Shown here one piece after another: positions 1 through 10,967 of a DNA stretch of 47,927 nt. Position 1 is the stretch's first letter, and each line of letters opens with the position of its first letter. This DNA comes from Cudoniella acicularis. Lineage: Eukaryota; Ascomycota; Leotiomycetes; Helotiales; Helotiaceae. The notes under the pieces are model-generated. The model saw only the letters and a program-made list of their open reading frames with translations. It made no database searches and was not told the DNA's origin. The translations under genes were made by a program, and so were the position numbers. The DNA is taken from assembly GCA_013054445.1 (NCBI GenBank), contig JAAMPI010000248.1, positions 1-47,927 on the forward strand. Direction: 5' to 3'.

Positions 1-582
1 ATGTCCAAGGCGGGTATGGAAGGAAGAAAAGTGAACGAGGAGTGAAGAGCGGGGAGTGAGGAAAGACGGTAGGGAGTAGGTGGTTGAGGAGTTGCTCGAG
101 TGTGAAACTCGAGGACCAAGACAGCGTTTTGGAGACAGCGATAAAGTTAAGCGGGATAATGCAAGTCGCCGCTGAGCCTAACCGAAGGTCCGGGCTGTCA
201 GGAGTTGGGAAGTGCGAGGACAGGAGAGCTGCAAGGTAAGGGAGCCGGCTTGGCAGGCTGGGCTGGTAGGCAATGGGTCGGTGCGAGCTGGTGGTTATGG
301 GGAAAGGTTATGGTGGTTATAGTGGTTATATGATAATGAGGAAATTCACCTCATGGGAAGGCAATGATGTATCGGGACGAGGCGAAGGCTGGGCGGCGAA
401 GGATTCCGCGGGATGGGGAGTTCGGTATTCTTTGACAGCAGTGAGGGGGGAACACTCGACTAAGCGCAACAGTAGGAGGCACTAGAGAGCGACAGCAGGG
501 CGAGGGCGAGAGCGACTCGGTGAGGGACTCCTCGTGAGGAGGTCTGGAGAGGGCACAGGCGCTCGGTTTGTACTCAGCTCAG

Positions 583-607
583 CACTGCACTGCACTGCAC
601 TGCACTG
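583..607 (+). repeat. CACTG x5 microsatellite
   Basis: Five perfect tandem CACTG units, followed by one TACTG variant. The array lies in non-coding DNA. Confidence 0.9.
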
Positions 608-1343
608 TACTGTGCGAACAGCGGCAGGAATTTAAATCCCGGATGCATTGGACAACTACCACGCGCAGATCATGGGGAAGACGTTTCTTGGGGGTCGATC
701 CGACTGAAGGCGGCTGGCCTTTGCTGTTATGGATGAGCGAGATCCAGAGAGCATGACGCTGGCAGGGGCTGCGAGGGGTTCTGCTGTCAGGGTTCTGCAC
801 TCTGTATGCGTTCTGTGGCTTCCACCTGCTGCGCTGCAGTGTTCCATCAACCAGCATCGCAGGTTTGGAACGTTCACCAGCAGAATCATCATGGCAGAAT
901 TGGGCGCGGAGGCCGACAAGCCGCTCTGAAATCGAATGCCCCTTTCTCCCCTTTCTGCTCTGTTTACGTTCTCTGCATTCACTACATTCTGTGCATTCTC
1001 GTCTCCTCACTCTGTTAGTTTGCTGGACGTCTCATCTTGGTCCAGGCATTGGAGAAGGGCAACCCGAACCAGCAGCCACACGTCTTCTTCAGGAAGCCCT
1101 CACTGGCACAGCAAATCAACCTTCCCCGCCTCGATTCAGCTGCAACAACGGGAGAGCACAAGAGGACACGAGCTGATTGCGCGGGAAGCAGTCGGCTCCT
1201 CCTTCTGTTGCGCGATGGATGCGAATGTTCATCAGTAACCTACCGGCATCGAGCACTGCCTCTTTGCACTCCGAAAATTCCGATAGAGCTGTATTCAATA
1301 TCATTACAAATGGCCAGATCAAGAGCTCCAGGACTGTGGAATC

Positions 1344-1364
1344 ATCACAAATCACAAATCACAA
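1344..1364 (+). repeat. ATCACAA x3 tandem repeat
   Basis: Three perfect heptamer copies followed by a partial fourth (ATCACC), in non-coding DNA. Confidence 0.85.
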
Positions 1365-3262
1365 ATCACCACCCATCACAACTCAACACAACTCACCACA
1401 CCTCCCCGTCCTATCCTCGGCAGTTGACATGAGCCCTTCCTCGCGGCAGACCTGCCATCTGCACTGTCGCTCATGCCTCCATCACAATGCTTTGTTGGAT
1501 CCGACAAGGATTCTGCAGTCTCGCAATGGGAACAATCGACAGGGGCGCAACCTCTTTCGCTCTGCATAGGCCCGTCACGTGTTTTCTTAGTTTTGCTACC
1601 CGGTTTGCCCTTTCGCTGGGTCGCTCTTTGACATCCAAACCCAAGCCAGTTTTCGGAATTTTTGGTGCAGTAAGCACTCACCAAGCCGCCATCCATGTGC
1701 CTGAAACTGCGCATTTCTCATACGCGTTCATCTGTTTTTCTCCACATTTCATGTGTAGTTTTATTCGTATCATCTGATGATCAGATAGCACATACGAAGC
1801 CTTAGAAACTTTTCCCGGTCTCCTGAATTGCTTGCCCTGTTTGCCCTGATCCGGCTTGTTCGGAGGCTCTCCAAGACATGCTGTGCTAGTCACACAACAT
1901 TAACTTTGTTGCATTTTGCATTCGTGGACCACTGGCCCGGTCTGCTCTTCTTCCGTGGGTCCCGGGAATCTGAATTGCCCTATATCGCGTCGGAAAGTTG
2001 CATGACGAAAAGCTCTTACCGAGGACGGGCTTTTGGTGATTATGAAGCCGAGAGTCGGAAGATTGAACCAGTGTCATGCAGTTGTTTGAAACATATGTTC
2101 CTCTGTTCTTATAGGATGTTCTTGATCTCAGGCACGTGACGGAGATTCAAAACTTCGTTTTCAGCGTCTCACAACCGTTTATTTAGATGGGATAGGGGGA
2201 TCTCAACTCTTTTCTACGTCTGAATTTGATTGCGCGTTGTATGTTGTGACACTATATATCCCTCAAGTGATGCTAAAAATTGGTGATACCTCGCCATAGC
2301 TAGGTCGGAAAAGTGCTATCGATCAAGGTCGTTGAGAGCGTGGTTGACTGTGTCAACAAAAACGCATCCTTTCTTATTTGACTAACATTGCTGTTGTTAT
2401 GGGATACTTGTCAAGTCTAGTTTTGCTCGATTTCATAAGAAACGTTGTTGATTTCATGTGGGATTGAAAAAGATTCCGAAAAAGGTTTTCCTCTTCGACC
2501 CACGAATTCTACGATCCTCTTTATAAAATTAATTTATTCGTGAAAGATAGTTTTTGAAAGTATAGATCTCTTACTGCCTCCTGAATAAATTTTCATTTTC
2601 TCCGACTTTGTTAGAGAGTTTTACAGTCAAGCAAAACTTCGAAAATTCATCGATTAGTAGATTCGATTGCATTTCATACGTAAATATTCTCAGCTAAACT
2701 TGGACTGATACAATTATGGGTCTGAAATGGCCGGATAATGTGCCATGACCTGGGTAAATAGGAATTGAAACTTCACTTTGAAATCACGTGTCTCCACCCA
2801 ACGTCACACAAAGTTTCCCTCCCCTGCATAATCTCAACACCTCCTGCAGTAACGCCACAACACGTAGCATTCTGCCGCCAAAAGAACCAGCTTTTATCCA
2901 ACCCACTCCTGCATGTTCTCTGTATCAAAGAACGCCAAACCAAGCAAATTTCTAACCAACCACACACGCCAATTCAAGACATGTTTCTTCCACCAGGTGT
3001 GCGAGCTTCATGCTTTTTTCAGCTCCGAAAAGGCTGACAAAATAAGAGGCTCTGTCTTGGAAAACATTAGATATCAATCTAGAATAGGTTAATCCCGCGC
3101 CTCACTTTTGTTCTTTGGAGCGAGACATGCGCCGTCGATATGCCACCGACTATCGCAGGCGAACCTGGTAGGTCTCACAAAACAATCAACATCTAACTAT
3201 CTCTCAATTTCTCTTCTTCATGCTCCCCATTGATCACCACATCAAATAACCATTCCTTCATC

Positions 3263-4351
3263 ATGCTGTATACACACTATTCCCTGTTTTCCCTCCTGAG
3301 TTTGATATCGTCCACAACAGCAATTGCACTTAGTAACACCCTCGCTCTCCCCACACCATCAAGCTTCCAAGATGACGGCAGCTTGGGCGGGCCACCACCA
3401 GAAACCACACCAGCCCCCAGTCTGAGAGAACTAGAACTCCGACAAGCTAATACGCAGAAAGTCCTCTTGGCAGCTTCGGATAACACGTGTGGATTTATAG
3501 CCGGGAATTATAGTAAGCAATTCTTCCCCTCCAAGTCTTCCAAGAACAAAGTACTGAGTGCTGATGAATATGTAATGAAATAGATCAACCATGGGGCTGC
3601 TCCTCAAGCAGTACCTGCGTATTCTCAACTGTGCCTGCTCCCTCTACCACAGCAGCAGCAAGTAGCTGGCTCAACAGCACCCAAGTATCAGCAACAACGA
3701 GCAGTAGCAGTGGTGCTGTGGGAGGAGTCCTCTGCTGCGATGCCACGAAAGGCTGTCCCGCTGAACCGGCACCCACTGCTTGTGTCGACAAGGGAAAATA
3801 TGATTACAACAGTACATGCACTGGTTCTTGTCCTGATGATCCTTCGACGTTGAAATGGTATCTTCCCCATTCCCTCTCTCGTTATCTTGGCGCTAGAAAC
3901 TAATATATGAACCAAAAGCACATCTGGTATCTACCTCTACTGCGCAACGCTCTCTTTCCCCTCTCCATCCCCAGGAATCAACGCCTTGTACTGCGACTAC
4001 CTCTCCACGTACCCCTCCACCCCCCTCCTCGCTTCCACCCTCTCCATCACTTTCTCCCCTACAACAGTCGATAACTTTTACACCTATTCTACACCAACAT
4101 CTTCGCATCCCTCGTCTAAAAGTAGTGCAACGGCGACGGCAACGGCTGATGCGAATAGTGGTGGTGGGGGAAGCGGGGTAAATGGGAAGTTGGTGGGTGG
4201 GATTGTGGGGGGTTTGTTGGCTTTGGTGGTGTTGGTCGGGGTGGAGAGCCACAACAACGATTGCACGCTGACGCCAGCACAGATCGCTGGAAAACTCTCG
4301 CGTCGATTTTCTGAGGTGGGTTTTCGCAAAGAAAACAATGCGCGTACCTGA
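3263..4351 (+). CDS. Cys-rich secreted/single-pass surface protein (mucin/sensor-like), 3 exons
   Basis: My model is exons 3263-3512, 3584-3857 and 3919-4351, with introns of 71 and 61 nt, giving 318 residues. I chose the second Met (3263) because it gives a clean signal peptide (MLYTHYSLFSLLSLISS, then TTAIA). The ectodomain is Cys-rich: TCGFIAGNY, NQPWGCSSSSTCVF, VLCCDATKGC, TACVDKGKY, CTGSC and STLKCTSGIYLYCATLSFP. This Cys pattern, a Ser/Thr-rich stalk and a Gly-rich membrane helix near the C-terminus (GKLVGGIVGGLLALVVLVGV) resemble a common fungal family of secreted, single-pass Cys-rich proteins of unknown ligand. The second acceptor (after AACCAAAAG) was preferred over a later CAG because only it keeps the frame and restores KCTSGIYLYC. 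The tail after the helix is short and unlike the usual basic/proline-rich cytoplasmic region, so the 3' end may be altered. The function is unknown; a cell-surface sensor or wall protein is inferred. Confidence 0.72.
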
Positions 4352-5330
4352 GTGCAACCGTGCGGGTACGAAGTATTCTGTGCGACGAAGCATGGAAGTG
4401 CAGCTGGCCTTTTTTAGTGACATCATTCATGTAAGCTGGTCGATCGAGATTTTGCTGTACGATCTTTTGATTTGGAGGATGCAAGCTCCACTTTTGACAG
4501 GTCAGGGGGAGTTAGTGCTGAGATGGTTGGAGCGAAGGCTGGAGGAGCCTAGGAGCCTAGCAGCCCAGCAGACTAGCGGCCCGCCCCTCTTTGCTTCAAA
4601 TTTCAACAACTCACCCCAAAGTTCACCTGCCTACAGTGCCTACAACAGGTATTTCTCATCTTTAGCTTCTCATACCTGCCAACCTGAAGTACAGCCTAAC
4701 GTGCAGGATTTCTCACTATTCTGAAGCCACTGACACCCCAGAGCTGTAGCCCAGATCTAATGTCGAATAGGAAGCAGCCTTTTGCGCCTCAGACTCTCAT
4801 CTCCAGCTACAAGGGCTGAAAAGGCTCTCGAGCCTGGGCCGCCTGGCCAGGGCACTCATGCCACCGGGCATTGAAGTGGCAGTGATATCTCGTCCGCAGG
4901 GCGCATCGCGGACCAAACACTCCTGAGTTCTTGACCTCTCACATCTGCTTCTGCTTCTGCAAAGATAAGTCGTGAGGGTTGCACCGTCGCGCGGAGCCAA
5001 GGGCGGAAGACCCTGTGGCCAATTGTGAGCCCTGGTGAATCCCGGTCTGAACCCTGATTCTTGTGGCTGGCACTTGGCTGCAGGCGCTGCTCCTCGCAAG
5101 GCCACCAGCTGCAGCTCTTATCAGGCGCCAGACCCTGGAACTTGGGGATGCCGTCACACAAGACCCTCCACGCTCCATCTCCCCCCCCCCGGCACCACAG
5201 CCTCTCCACGTGACCCTTGTCACACTTGAAAGTATGAATCTCACACACACCAGCACAAGCCAGGCGCTATATCCTTTGGGTAACACGCGAAACAACTCAG
5301 CCCCCTCCTCACTTCCAAATTCCCCGATTG

Positions 5331-5360
5331 CTAGTTCGAACGGCCTGACACGCGAACTAG
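5331..5360. repeat. Inverted repeat CTAGTTCG...CGAACTAG
   Basis: Two perfect 8-bp inverted arms (5331-5338 and 5353-5360) are separated by 14 bases. They lie almost exactly where GC-balanced sequence gives way to the AT-rich block. This could be a short hairpin or a remnant of an element end; I found no matching copy at the other border. Confidence 0.6.
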
Positions 5361-7110
5361 ATACAGACTAGATATAGTTTTGAGAGTTTATGAAGAAGCT
5401 TTGACCATTTCTTCGCATATAGGAATCCCAAGCTATATATCAAAATTTATCGGTTTTACAGGTCTCTTGAGTCTCGACCATGTGCATCTCACTAACCCTC
5501 CAGTATCCGGATTGGAAGAATTGTATCTGGACTCTCTCCTGGACGTTCTACACTCTGACTTTCCGATACTTTACTCACGGGCACTCTTTCTAACTTATAA
5601 GAGAAGACGTTCTCTTGGATTAAGGCCGCAAAGCGCAACAAATTCAGCATTAAATCAACTGCGCCCTGCTGATGCTCAAAATAGAACGTACTTCTGTGAT
5701 CTTGGATTCCAGGAATTTTGAAGTATTGCTAGATCGGAGCCACTAGAACCGGGGTACGAGCTTTACTAACCCAAACCATGCACGATATCACACGAACTGT
5801 CAAATCCTGGAGCCGAAACTTGTGGGCACTACGCTGAGAAAAGGAACCGCATTTCGAAATCTCGTTCAAAAGAGCTCTTGAGCTCACCGGAGCCTTACTA
5901 GACGAATCCGAAATTTTGAGAATGCGGAATTGTCACACCTCTGGTCCCTTTTGGCAGCCAGGGTCAAAATTGTGGATAGCATTCTCTAAGTTTTTAGCAC
6001 GTATGACAGCATCCATTCATTGTTGCATTGTTTTCAGATGCTATATTTCTGCGACTCAATCTACTTCATTTTTGTCAGTATTCATCGCATAGACAACATT
6101 TGATACATGGCCTCAGTCTAGACTATTTCCTAATGTCCAGGATTTTCTGTTCGCATTTTCTGTTTTGGTGTTTTCCAAGACGCCTATCTGATTTTCCACT
6201 ACCAAATGCTACCCTTTTTTTTGCTTTAGCATGCAACCTGTAGCAACAATCTATCTGTTCGCTCTCGCACTTGTTTCGTCTCAACATTTTGAATTTCCCA
6301 CAACTGTTGGTTCGTCACAATTGCAGCCCCATCTCCACAAACTTTCTAGCAAGCTCACACCGCGGGCCTGATCCGCGGCAGTCCGGCAGTACCTATCACA
6401 ACAATAATCTATACTCCTTTCCACCTAACGTGTCACAAATGCAGTCAAAAAAGTAAAAAAAGCCAACATTTCCCAGCTCAACAGTTGTCATACTCAGCTA
6501 TGAACACGTTGCGCACCGCACCATAGCTACGGGAAGAAAGTTACGCAATGGTAAACTTACTTCAAGTTCTGTCTGTCCGAGAACATCCAAGTGGAAGATT
6601 TAGCATCCTTCAAACCATCCGCGGGCTGCAGAGTTCTAGATCTCTTGGACTAACAGCCCTAATACACGGACTCTGCAACTAAGAACCACGTGCCAGCCAC
6701 TTACAGCACACTAGGACCCTTGGACCCTTCGCCGAGCGGCCGCATAAGCTCACGGCGAGATTGAGTTTTTGCTAGAGACTTTGGAGCTTTAGAGATTTAG
6801 CTCGGATGTTTCGGATGTACTATTGCCGTTGCTGGGCCCCGGGGATCGACTTTTCGCTAAAGGGTCCTCGATCTCTTGCGCGGCGGGGGCAAGCATGGGT
6901 GCGCGATTGAGAAACGGGCTGTTTGTGGCGCTCTTGATGGGAGTAGCTCAACTGTAGTTGGGTTTTCTACGCTGTTCTAGTCAGGGCAGACCTCTTATTC
7001 CCCAGTTGCTGGGCAGATAGAGAAAGTTCGTGTTGGCCTGCACTACTACGGAAGTGGTCGAGAACTTGAGGATGCAGTCATATGATGCAGCGAAGTGAGA
7101 CTTGGTTTTC

Positions 7111-7140
7111 TTTATTGTTTATTGTTTATTGTTTATTTAT
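7111..7140 (+). repeat. TTTATTG tandem repeat
   Basis: About four copies of a heptamer (TTTATTG, the last degenerate) within the AT-rich gene-free block. Confidence 0.85.
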
Positions 7141-7693
7141 TTTTTGCTTCAAATTGGATTTACGGAACAAGTTCTTCGACTGCTCGAGCCTGAGAGCCAG
7201 TTGACCTTGTTTGTTTAGTTGGACGACCTCGTGGACTAGATCGTCATTTTTAAGTCTAAGTCTTAAGCTGAGATTGTTGGAGTGAAGTCTCACTAGAAAG
7301 AAAACTTATATATTTTTAAAATATAATTTCTTTTTACTAATTAAAAACCGAAGTTATTTGTTTCCAGAATACTAAAATCTTCTTGAGGCTGCCTTTGCTT
7401 CAAAATGTATTTTATAGTTTTCTATTCTTTTCGACTGCATGACTGTCTGTATTTACTTGTAACACTTCAAAGAAAACCCAACAGCTCATGAGGATATATT
7501 GTTACAAGGCACGAAACACTTTAGTTCTGTCCGACCTCCTATTATATTTACTCTGATACGATTTTAAATTACTCATTATTTAATAATTTTCAAGTGTTCG
7601 CATAGAATTATACCAGGCAGCCTGGTCAGGTGTTACTTTGGAAATGGCATCGCAGTAACCAATCACTTCGAGGATTAAAAACCGCTATAAAGT

Positions 7694-7715
7694 ATTTCTA
7701 TTTCTATTTCTATTT
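7694..7715 (+). repeat. TATTTC hexamer repeat
   Basis: Three to four tandem copies of TATTTC/TATTTA in the AT-rich block. Confidence 0.75.
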
Positions 7716-8730
7716 ATCTTTCAATCGATCTATAACTTTGAAAGCCTTAGACAATTTAATTTAGAGTTGTTATATACTTATTTTGCTCTTAAAACCGTGA
7801 ACTGCTTATAGCGCGATTAAAATTCAACACCCCTTAGCCCTTTAGCGATCGTGAAAATCACATGGAATTTTTAATATAACCACCGCCTTTAACGAAAAAC
7901 TGATTTGGCTCAAGATAACCAAGAGTACAATTAAATTTATATTTCACTCTTCTTGAAAACCTTATAACAATTTGAACAAGAAAGTGTTTATTCATTGAAG
8001 TGTTGTGGGTAGAGAGATATGTGGCATACACTACTTAATGGTTAGGAATGACTTCAAAGATAGAAACAAACGTGAAGTAGTATTTCTTTAAGTAATTAGC
8101 CTTTATTGTATCTAAAACGGTAGAATATTCAGAAGATTGAATTAAGAGTGTTCAGGTGTGCGATACATTGTCGAAATTGTGAAGTGTGTGTTCGGTGTTG
8201 GCCACCTCTCCTTCTGAGAGCATCATTCGCTGTTTTACTATCTTTCTATCTGGAACAGGGGAAAAAGGGAGGCAAATGAGCTTCAGTGAATAGTAGGAAT
8301 GAAAACGAGTTTTTTGCTATAAAATACTTGGTGTTTTTCTCGAAACCCCGACTGCATTGTTTTACGAAACTCAACTATTGCCGAGTCTGCCTTCAAGTTG
8401 CATATTCCGGTTCCCACATTTGGATTCTGAGGCTGAACATTATGATATTTTATATATTAATACGGCTTTGGCGCCTATAATCACTTCTTTTACATACAAT
8501 AGGCCATTGAAAACCGGTCCCAAGAGCATATTCACAAGGCCTTGCTAAATTCGCACTGTGGCTATGTTTGCTGGCTGGTATACTGATTGATACTAATACA
8601 ACAGAGCCATTTCCTTGGTCAAATTGTCTTCCTTGTCTGGCACAATTCAGCCGTGCCTCAAAAAAAACGCCATTGATATGCCCTAAAACTCCATATAATC
8701 CCCAACCTGCCGCTAATGATCTTCTAAGTT

Positions 8731-10653
8731 TTATTTCTTCACCGGTAAAGGCGGAGGAGCCATCTTGCCCGCTCCAGTATCGACCTTCTTATTCGGTGGC
8801 AGAGGAGGTGGTCCCATAGAGCCGCTTCCCCCAACCTGCGTAAAAGTACCGCCTTTGAACCATCTGTCCTCCTCCGCTTTCCGCTTTCGACTCATCTCCG
8901 CTTGCATCTTCGGATCTACTAATTCGAGACCCTGAACGGGTGTAAATGCTAGCGACGAGGCAGTGCCTGCTCCCGCACCGGTGGTTCCAACCCCTGAAGC
9001 ACGCAAACCCTTACCTCGCAAATCGATACCCGAGGCCCCGCCTTGGCCAAAACCACGAAGAGAAGAAGCAGATCCACCAATAGGTGTTGCACCTCCCCAA
9101 CCCTTGTTCTTCGCACTTAATTTGGCCTTTGTGCGTTGATCTATCTGTAAATTGCGGATACGACCCTCGTTTGCTTGGCCTATCATGCCGAGACCCTTTG
9201 TTCCCTCGCCGGTGCCATAGCCAACCTCCTTCTCCTCCTTTCCGAAGATCATTCTGTTTTGTGCCTTGCGAAGATCGGTCATGGCAGTTGCTTCCTTAGC
9301 TTTTCGTGCTCGTCGACCTCCTCGCTTACGGGCCGGCTTGTCATCTGGAGCTGGGAGAGCGCGCTGGCCTTTGTTTGGGGGAGGCTCCGTGAGTTTCTCC
9401 AGGCGCTCCAAGCATGCTGCTTTGAGTTCCTCTCCGGTAGAGCCGTCGGGGCTGTTGTGAACTCTGTCAACACGGGCTGCCAGAACGACTTTCGCTGAAA
9501 CAATACGCATTGCCTGTCGTTTTAAGTCATTTGGAATACCTCGGATGATAGGTGAGTGGTACAGAAAGCCTTGCTGCCGCACTCCAACATTGGTTGCAAA
9601 TCCAGTCCCTGATTGTTTCTTCGATCCTAGGGGTGGTAGATTACATGCAGGCGTCTTAGCAAGACCGGTTAATCCTCCAGCGAAATTTAGAAGTTGTGCC
9701 GCAGTAAGAGATCCAATAAGTGCTGTCAAGTTCGGAGCAAAGAGGTTCATTCGGGACTGGACATAATCCGTCAATGTTTTCTTCGCTTTATCCAGAGCCA
9801 ATGTCATATCGCAGGCACGCATTACTCTGTCAAGCTCAGCTGATGACATTTCTCGACCTTTGGTAGTAGTTGCTTCGACTGTGACAATCATTACCGAGGG
9901 TCCGTCTAGTACTGATCGCAAGGTAACTCCTAAGCGGTTATCCTTTGAAGTTTGAAGGGCCTTGATACTGTCTCCGTCCATAGGACCATTTCCAATGATG
10001 GTGACAACCTTGGCGTAATCTAAAGGATTCGTGACCAAAGTCTCTAGCTCAGGGAATCGAATCGAGTAGTGGTCGCGTATGTATTTATGAACAATCATAA
10101 TCTCCGTATCTATTGAGGTTGAGAGGGTGTTTGATTGCGTTAGAAGATGGTATTCCGGGTTATCTTCGATTGAGCCAACGAAGGTAGTTTGTTTCTCAGG
10201 TGGGAGTGATTGGTAATGTGCGATTTTCTGTAGTCGCGGTCGTGTCAGGGCTAATACACAAGAGGGCAATGTAAACCATGCATCTTTTTGAATATGTGAA
10301 GGGGAAAGAAAATGTAAACATACCTCCAAGACAGGTTCCAACGTCTTCATGAGCCGCGCGACACTCCTAACATCGTCCACGCCGCCAAGTTCCATCTTCT
10401 CAACCTTGGCTTTCGTTTCTTCTTCATCCTCAACGTCGACACCCGAATCGTTCACGCCTCCCATATCTTCGTCTTCGCCAACATCTTCCTCATCTCCATC
10501 TAGCTCCATACTCTCGCCATTCGTGTTTGCGACTGCCGCCTTCGGATCGATCAGACCGTCGTTGTTGGGAAAAAGACCTTCATTTTGTTGATCCTCGCCT
10601 TCCGAGCCCGAGTCCTCAAAGTCCTGCAATAACTCATCTGCGAGAGTTGACAT
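8731..10653 (-). CDS. PRP31: U4/U6 snRNP protein Prp31
   Basis: This is Prp31, the Nop-domain protein that bridges U4 snRNA and the 15.5K/Snu13 protein and stabilises the U4/U6.U5 tri-snRNP in the nucleus. The unspliced frame is 640 codons, but 32 of them (10228-10323) are an intron: GTATGT at the donor, CTACAG at the acceptor, 96 nt, no stop. Removing it joins LEPVLE to KIAHYQSLPPEKQ and gives 608 residues with normal Prp31 continuity. In order there are an acidic N-terminus, a NOSIC-like segment (RLMKTLEPVLE... about 90-150), the Nop domain (MTLALDKAKK through GFATNVGVRQQGFLYHSP, about 250-345), a basic stretch PARKRGGRRARKAKE that looks like a nuclear signal, and the Prp31 C-terminal region with GIDLRGKGLR and KRKAEEDRWFKGGTFTQV. 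The C-terminus carries two proline motifs (GPPPLPPNKK and APPPLPVKK). It is divergent from CLF1 across 314 bp. Confidence 0.95.
   Translation of the reverse strand: MSTLADELLQDFEDSGSEGEDQQNEGLFPNNDGLIDPKAAVANTNGESMELDGDEEDVGEDEDMGGVNDSGVDVEDEEETKAKVEKMELGGVDDVRSVARLMKTLEPVLEVCLHFLSPSHIQKDAWFTLPSCVLALTRPRLQKIAHYQSLPPEKQTTFVGSIEDNPEYHLLTQSNTLSTSIDTEIMIVHKYIRDHYSIRFPELETLVTNPLDYAKVVTIIGNGPMDGDSIKALQTSKDNRLGVTLRSVLDGPSVMIVTVEATTTKGREMSSAELDRVMRACDMTLALDKAKKTLTDYVQSRMNLFAPNLTALIGSLTAAQLLNFAGGLTGLAKTPACNLPPLGSKKQSGTGFATNVGVRQQGFLYHSPIIRGIPNDLKRQAMRIVSAKVVLAARVDRVHNSPDGSTGEELKAACLERLEKLTEPPPNKGQRALPAPDDKPARKRGGRRARKAKEATAMTDLRKAQNRMIFGKEEKEVGYGTGEGTKGLGMIGQANEGRIRNLQIDQRTKAKLSAKNKGWGGATPIGGSASSLRGFGQGGASGIDLRGKGLRASGVGTTGAGAGTASSLAFTPVQGLELVDPKMQAEMSRKRKAEEDRWFKGGTFTQVGGSGSMGPPPLPPNKKVDTGAGKMAPPPLPVKK
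10228..10323 (-). other. Stop-free 96-nt intron in PRP31
   Basis: Splice consensus is good: GAG|GTATGT at the 5' end (minus strand) and CTACAG|AAA at the 3' end. Its length is a multiple of three and it contains no in-frame stop, so retention would add 32 residues within the NOSIC/Nop region. The encoded residues (VCLHFLSPSH...) do not look like Prp31. Confidence 0.88.
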
Positions 10654-10967
10654 CTTTGCACAAAGTTGGCCGGTCCACGCGATTGCAATAAGTCGAGTCT
10701 AGGTTGCGAACTGACAAAAGTATTTGTGGTCCTCACACTAGCGGCCGCGTCGGAACTTTAATTTTAGCGCGCTTTGAAAAACATCTGGGAGGTCATTCAG
10801 AATTTATCAACATCAGAACCCCTCCCACGATTTTGTCGTAGTCCTGTTTTCTGGTCATAGGCATACCTCACCGCTTTACAGCTTGTTCCTAGTTTAGGGA
10901 GAATTTATCTCTCACCCTTTCGATATTTGCGACAACGAAAGTCTAGGGTCTTGCCGAAACCGCCATC
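10654..10967. promoter_or_regulatory. Shared divergent promoter of PRP31 and CLF1
   Basis: The 314-bp gap between the two start codons must hold both promoters and both 5' leaders. It contains a GCGGCCGC site near 10741-10748 and a GCGC-rich patch (TTTTAGCGCGC). I see no clear TATA box, as is usual for housekeeping genes. Co-regulation is inferred from geometry. Confidence 0.6.

Larger units (their letters stand above)
1..3262. other. Gene-free left flank
   Basis: I see no credible gene here. The first 600 bases are purine-rich (GA-rich on the + strand), and short open frames on both strands look like chance. About 2150-2760 is AT-rich. The stretch holds a CACTG pentamer array (583-607), an AATCACA-type heptamer array (1344-1364) and two GTCACGTG octamers (1574-1581 and 2133-2140). 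The last few hundred bases are the presumed promoter of the surface-protein gene starting at 3263. Confidence 0.5.
4352..8730. other. Gene-poor region with AT-rich block (about 5.3-8.6 kb)
   Basis: No coding gene is recognised. About 4352-5300 is GC-balanced and contains a C10 homopolymer (5181-5190) and a CACGTGAC octamer (5207-5214). From about 5300 the composition becomes AT-rich with many stops in all frames, which suits a decayed, possibly RIP-mutated repeat. The longest open frame (5380-5721) encodes no recognisable protein. Simple repeats occur at about 7111-7140 and 7694-7715. The last roughly 150 bases are the 3' flank of PRP31. Confidence 0.5.

Noticed and set aside
579..1010. 143-codon minus-strand frame in the left flank
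   Set aside because: Low-complexity Arg/Ser/Cys composition; its end lies in the CACTG repeat; no domain is seen.
3893..4426. 177-codon minus-strand frame
   Set aside because: Antisense shadow of the third exon of the surface-protein gene; composition follows the complement of its Ser/Thr codons.
5181..5190. C10 homopolymer
   Set aside because: A plain homopolymer in non-coding DNA; it could also be a sequencing length error and does not affect any gene.
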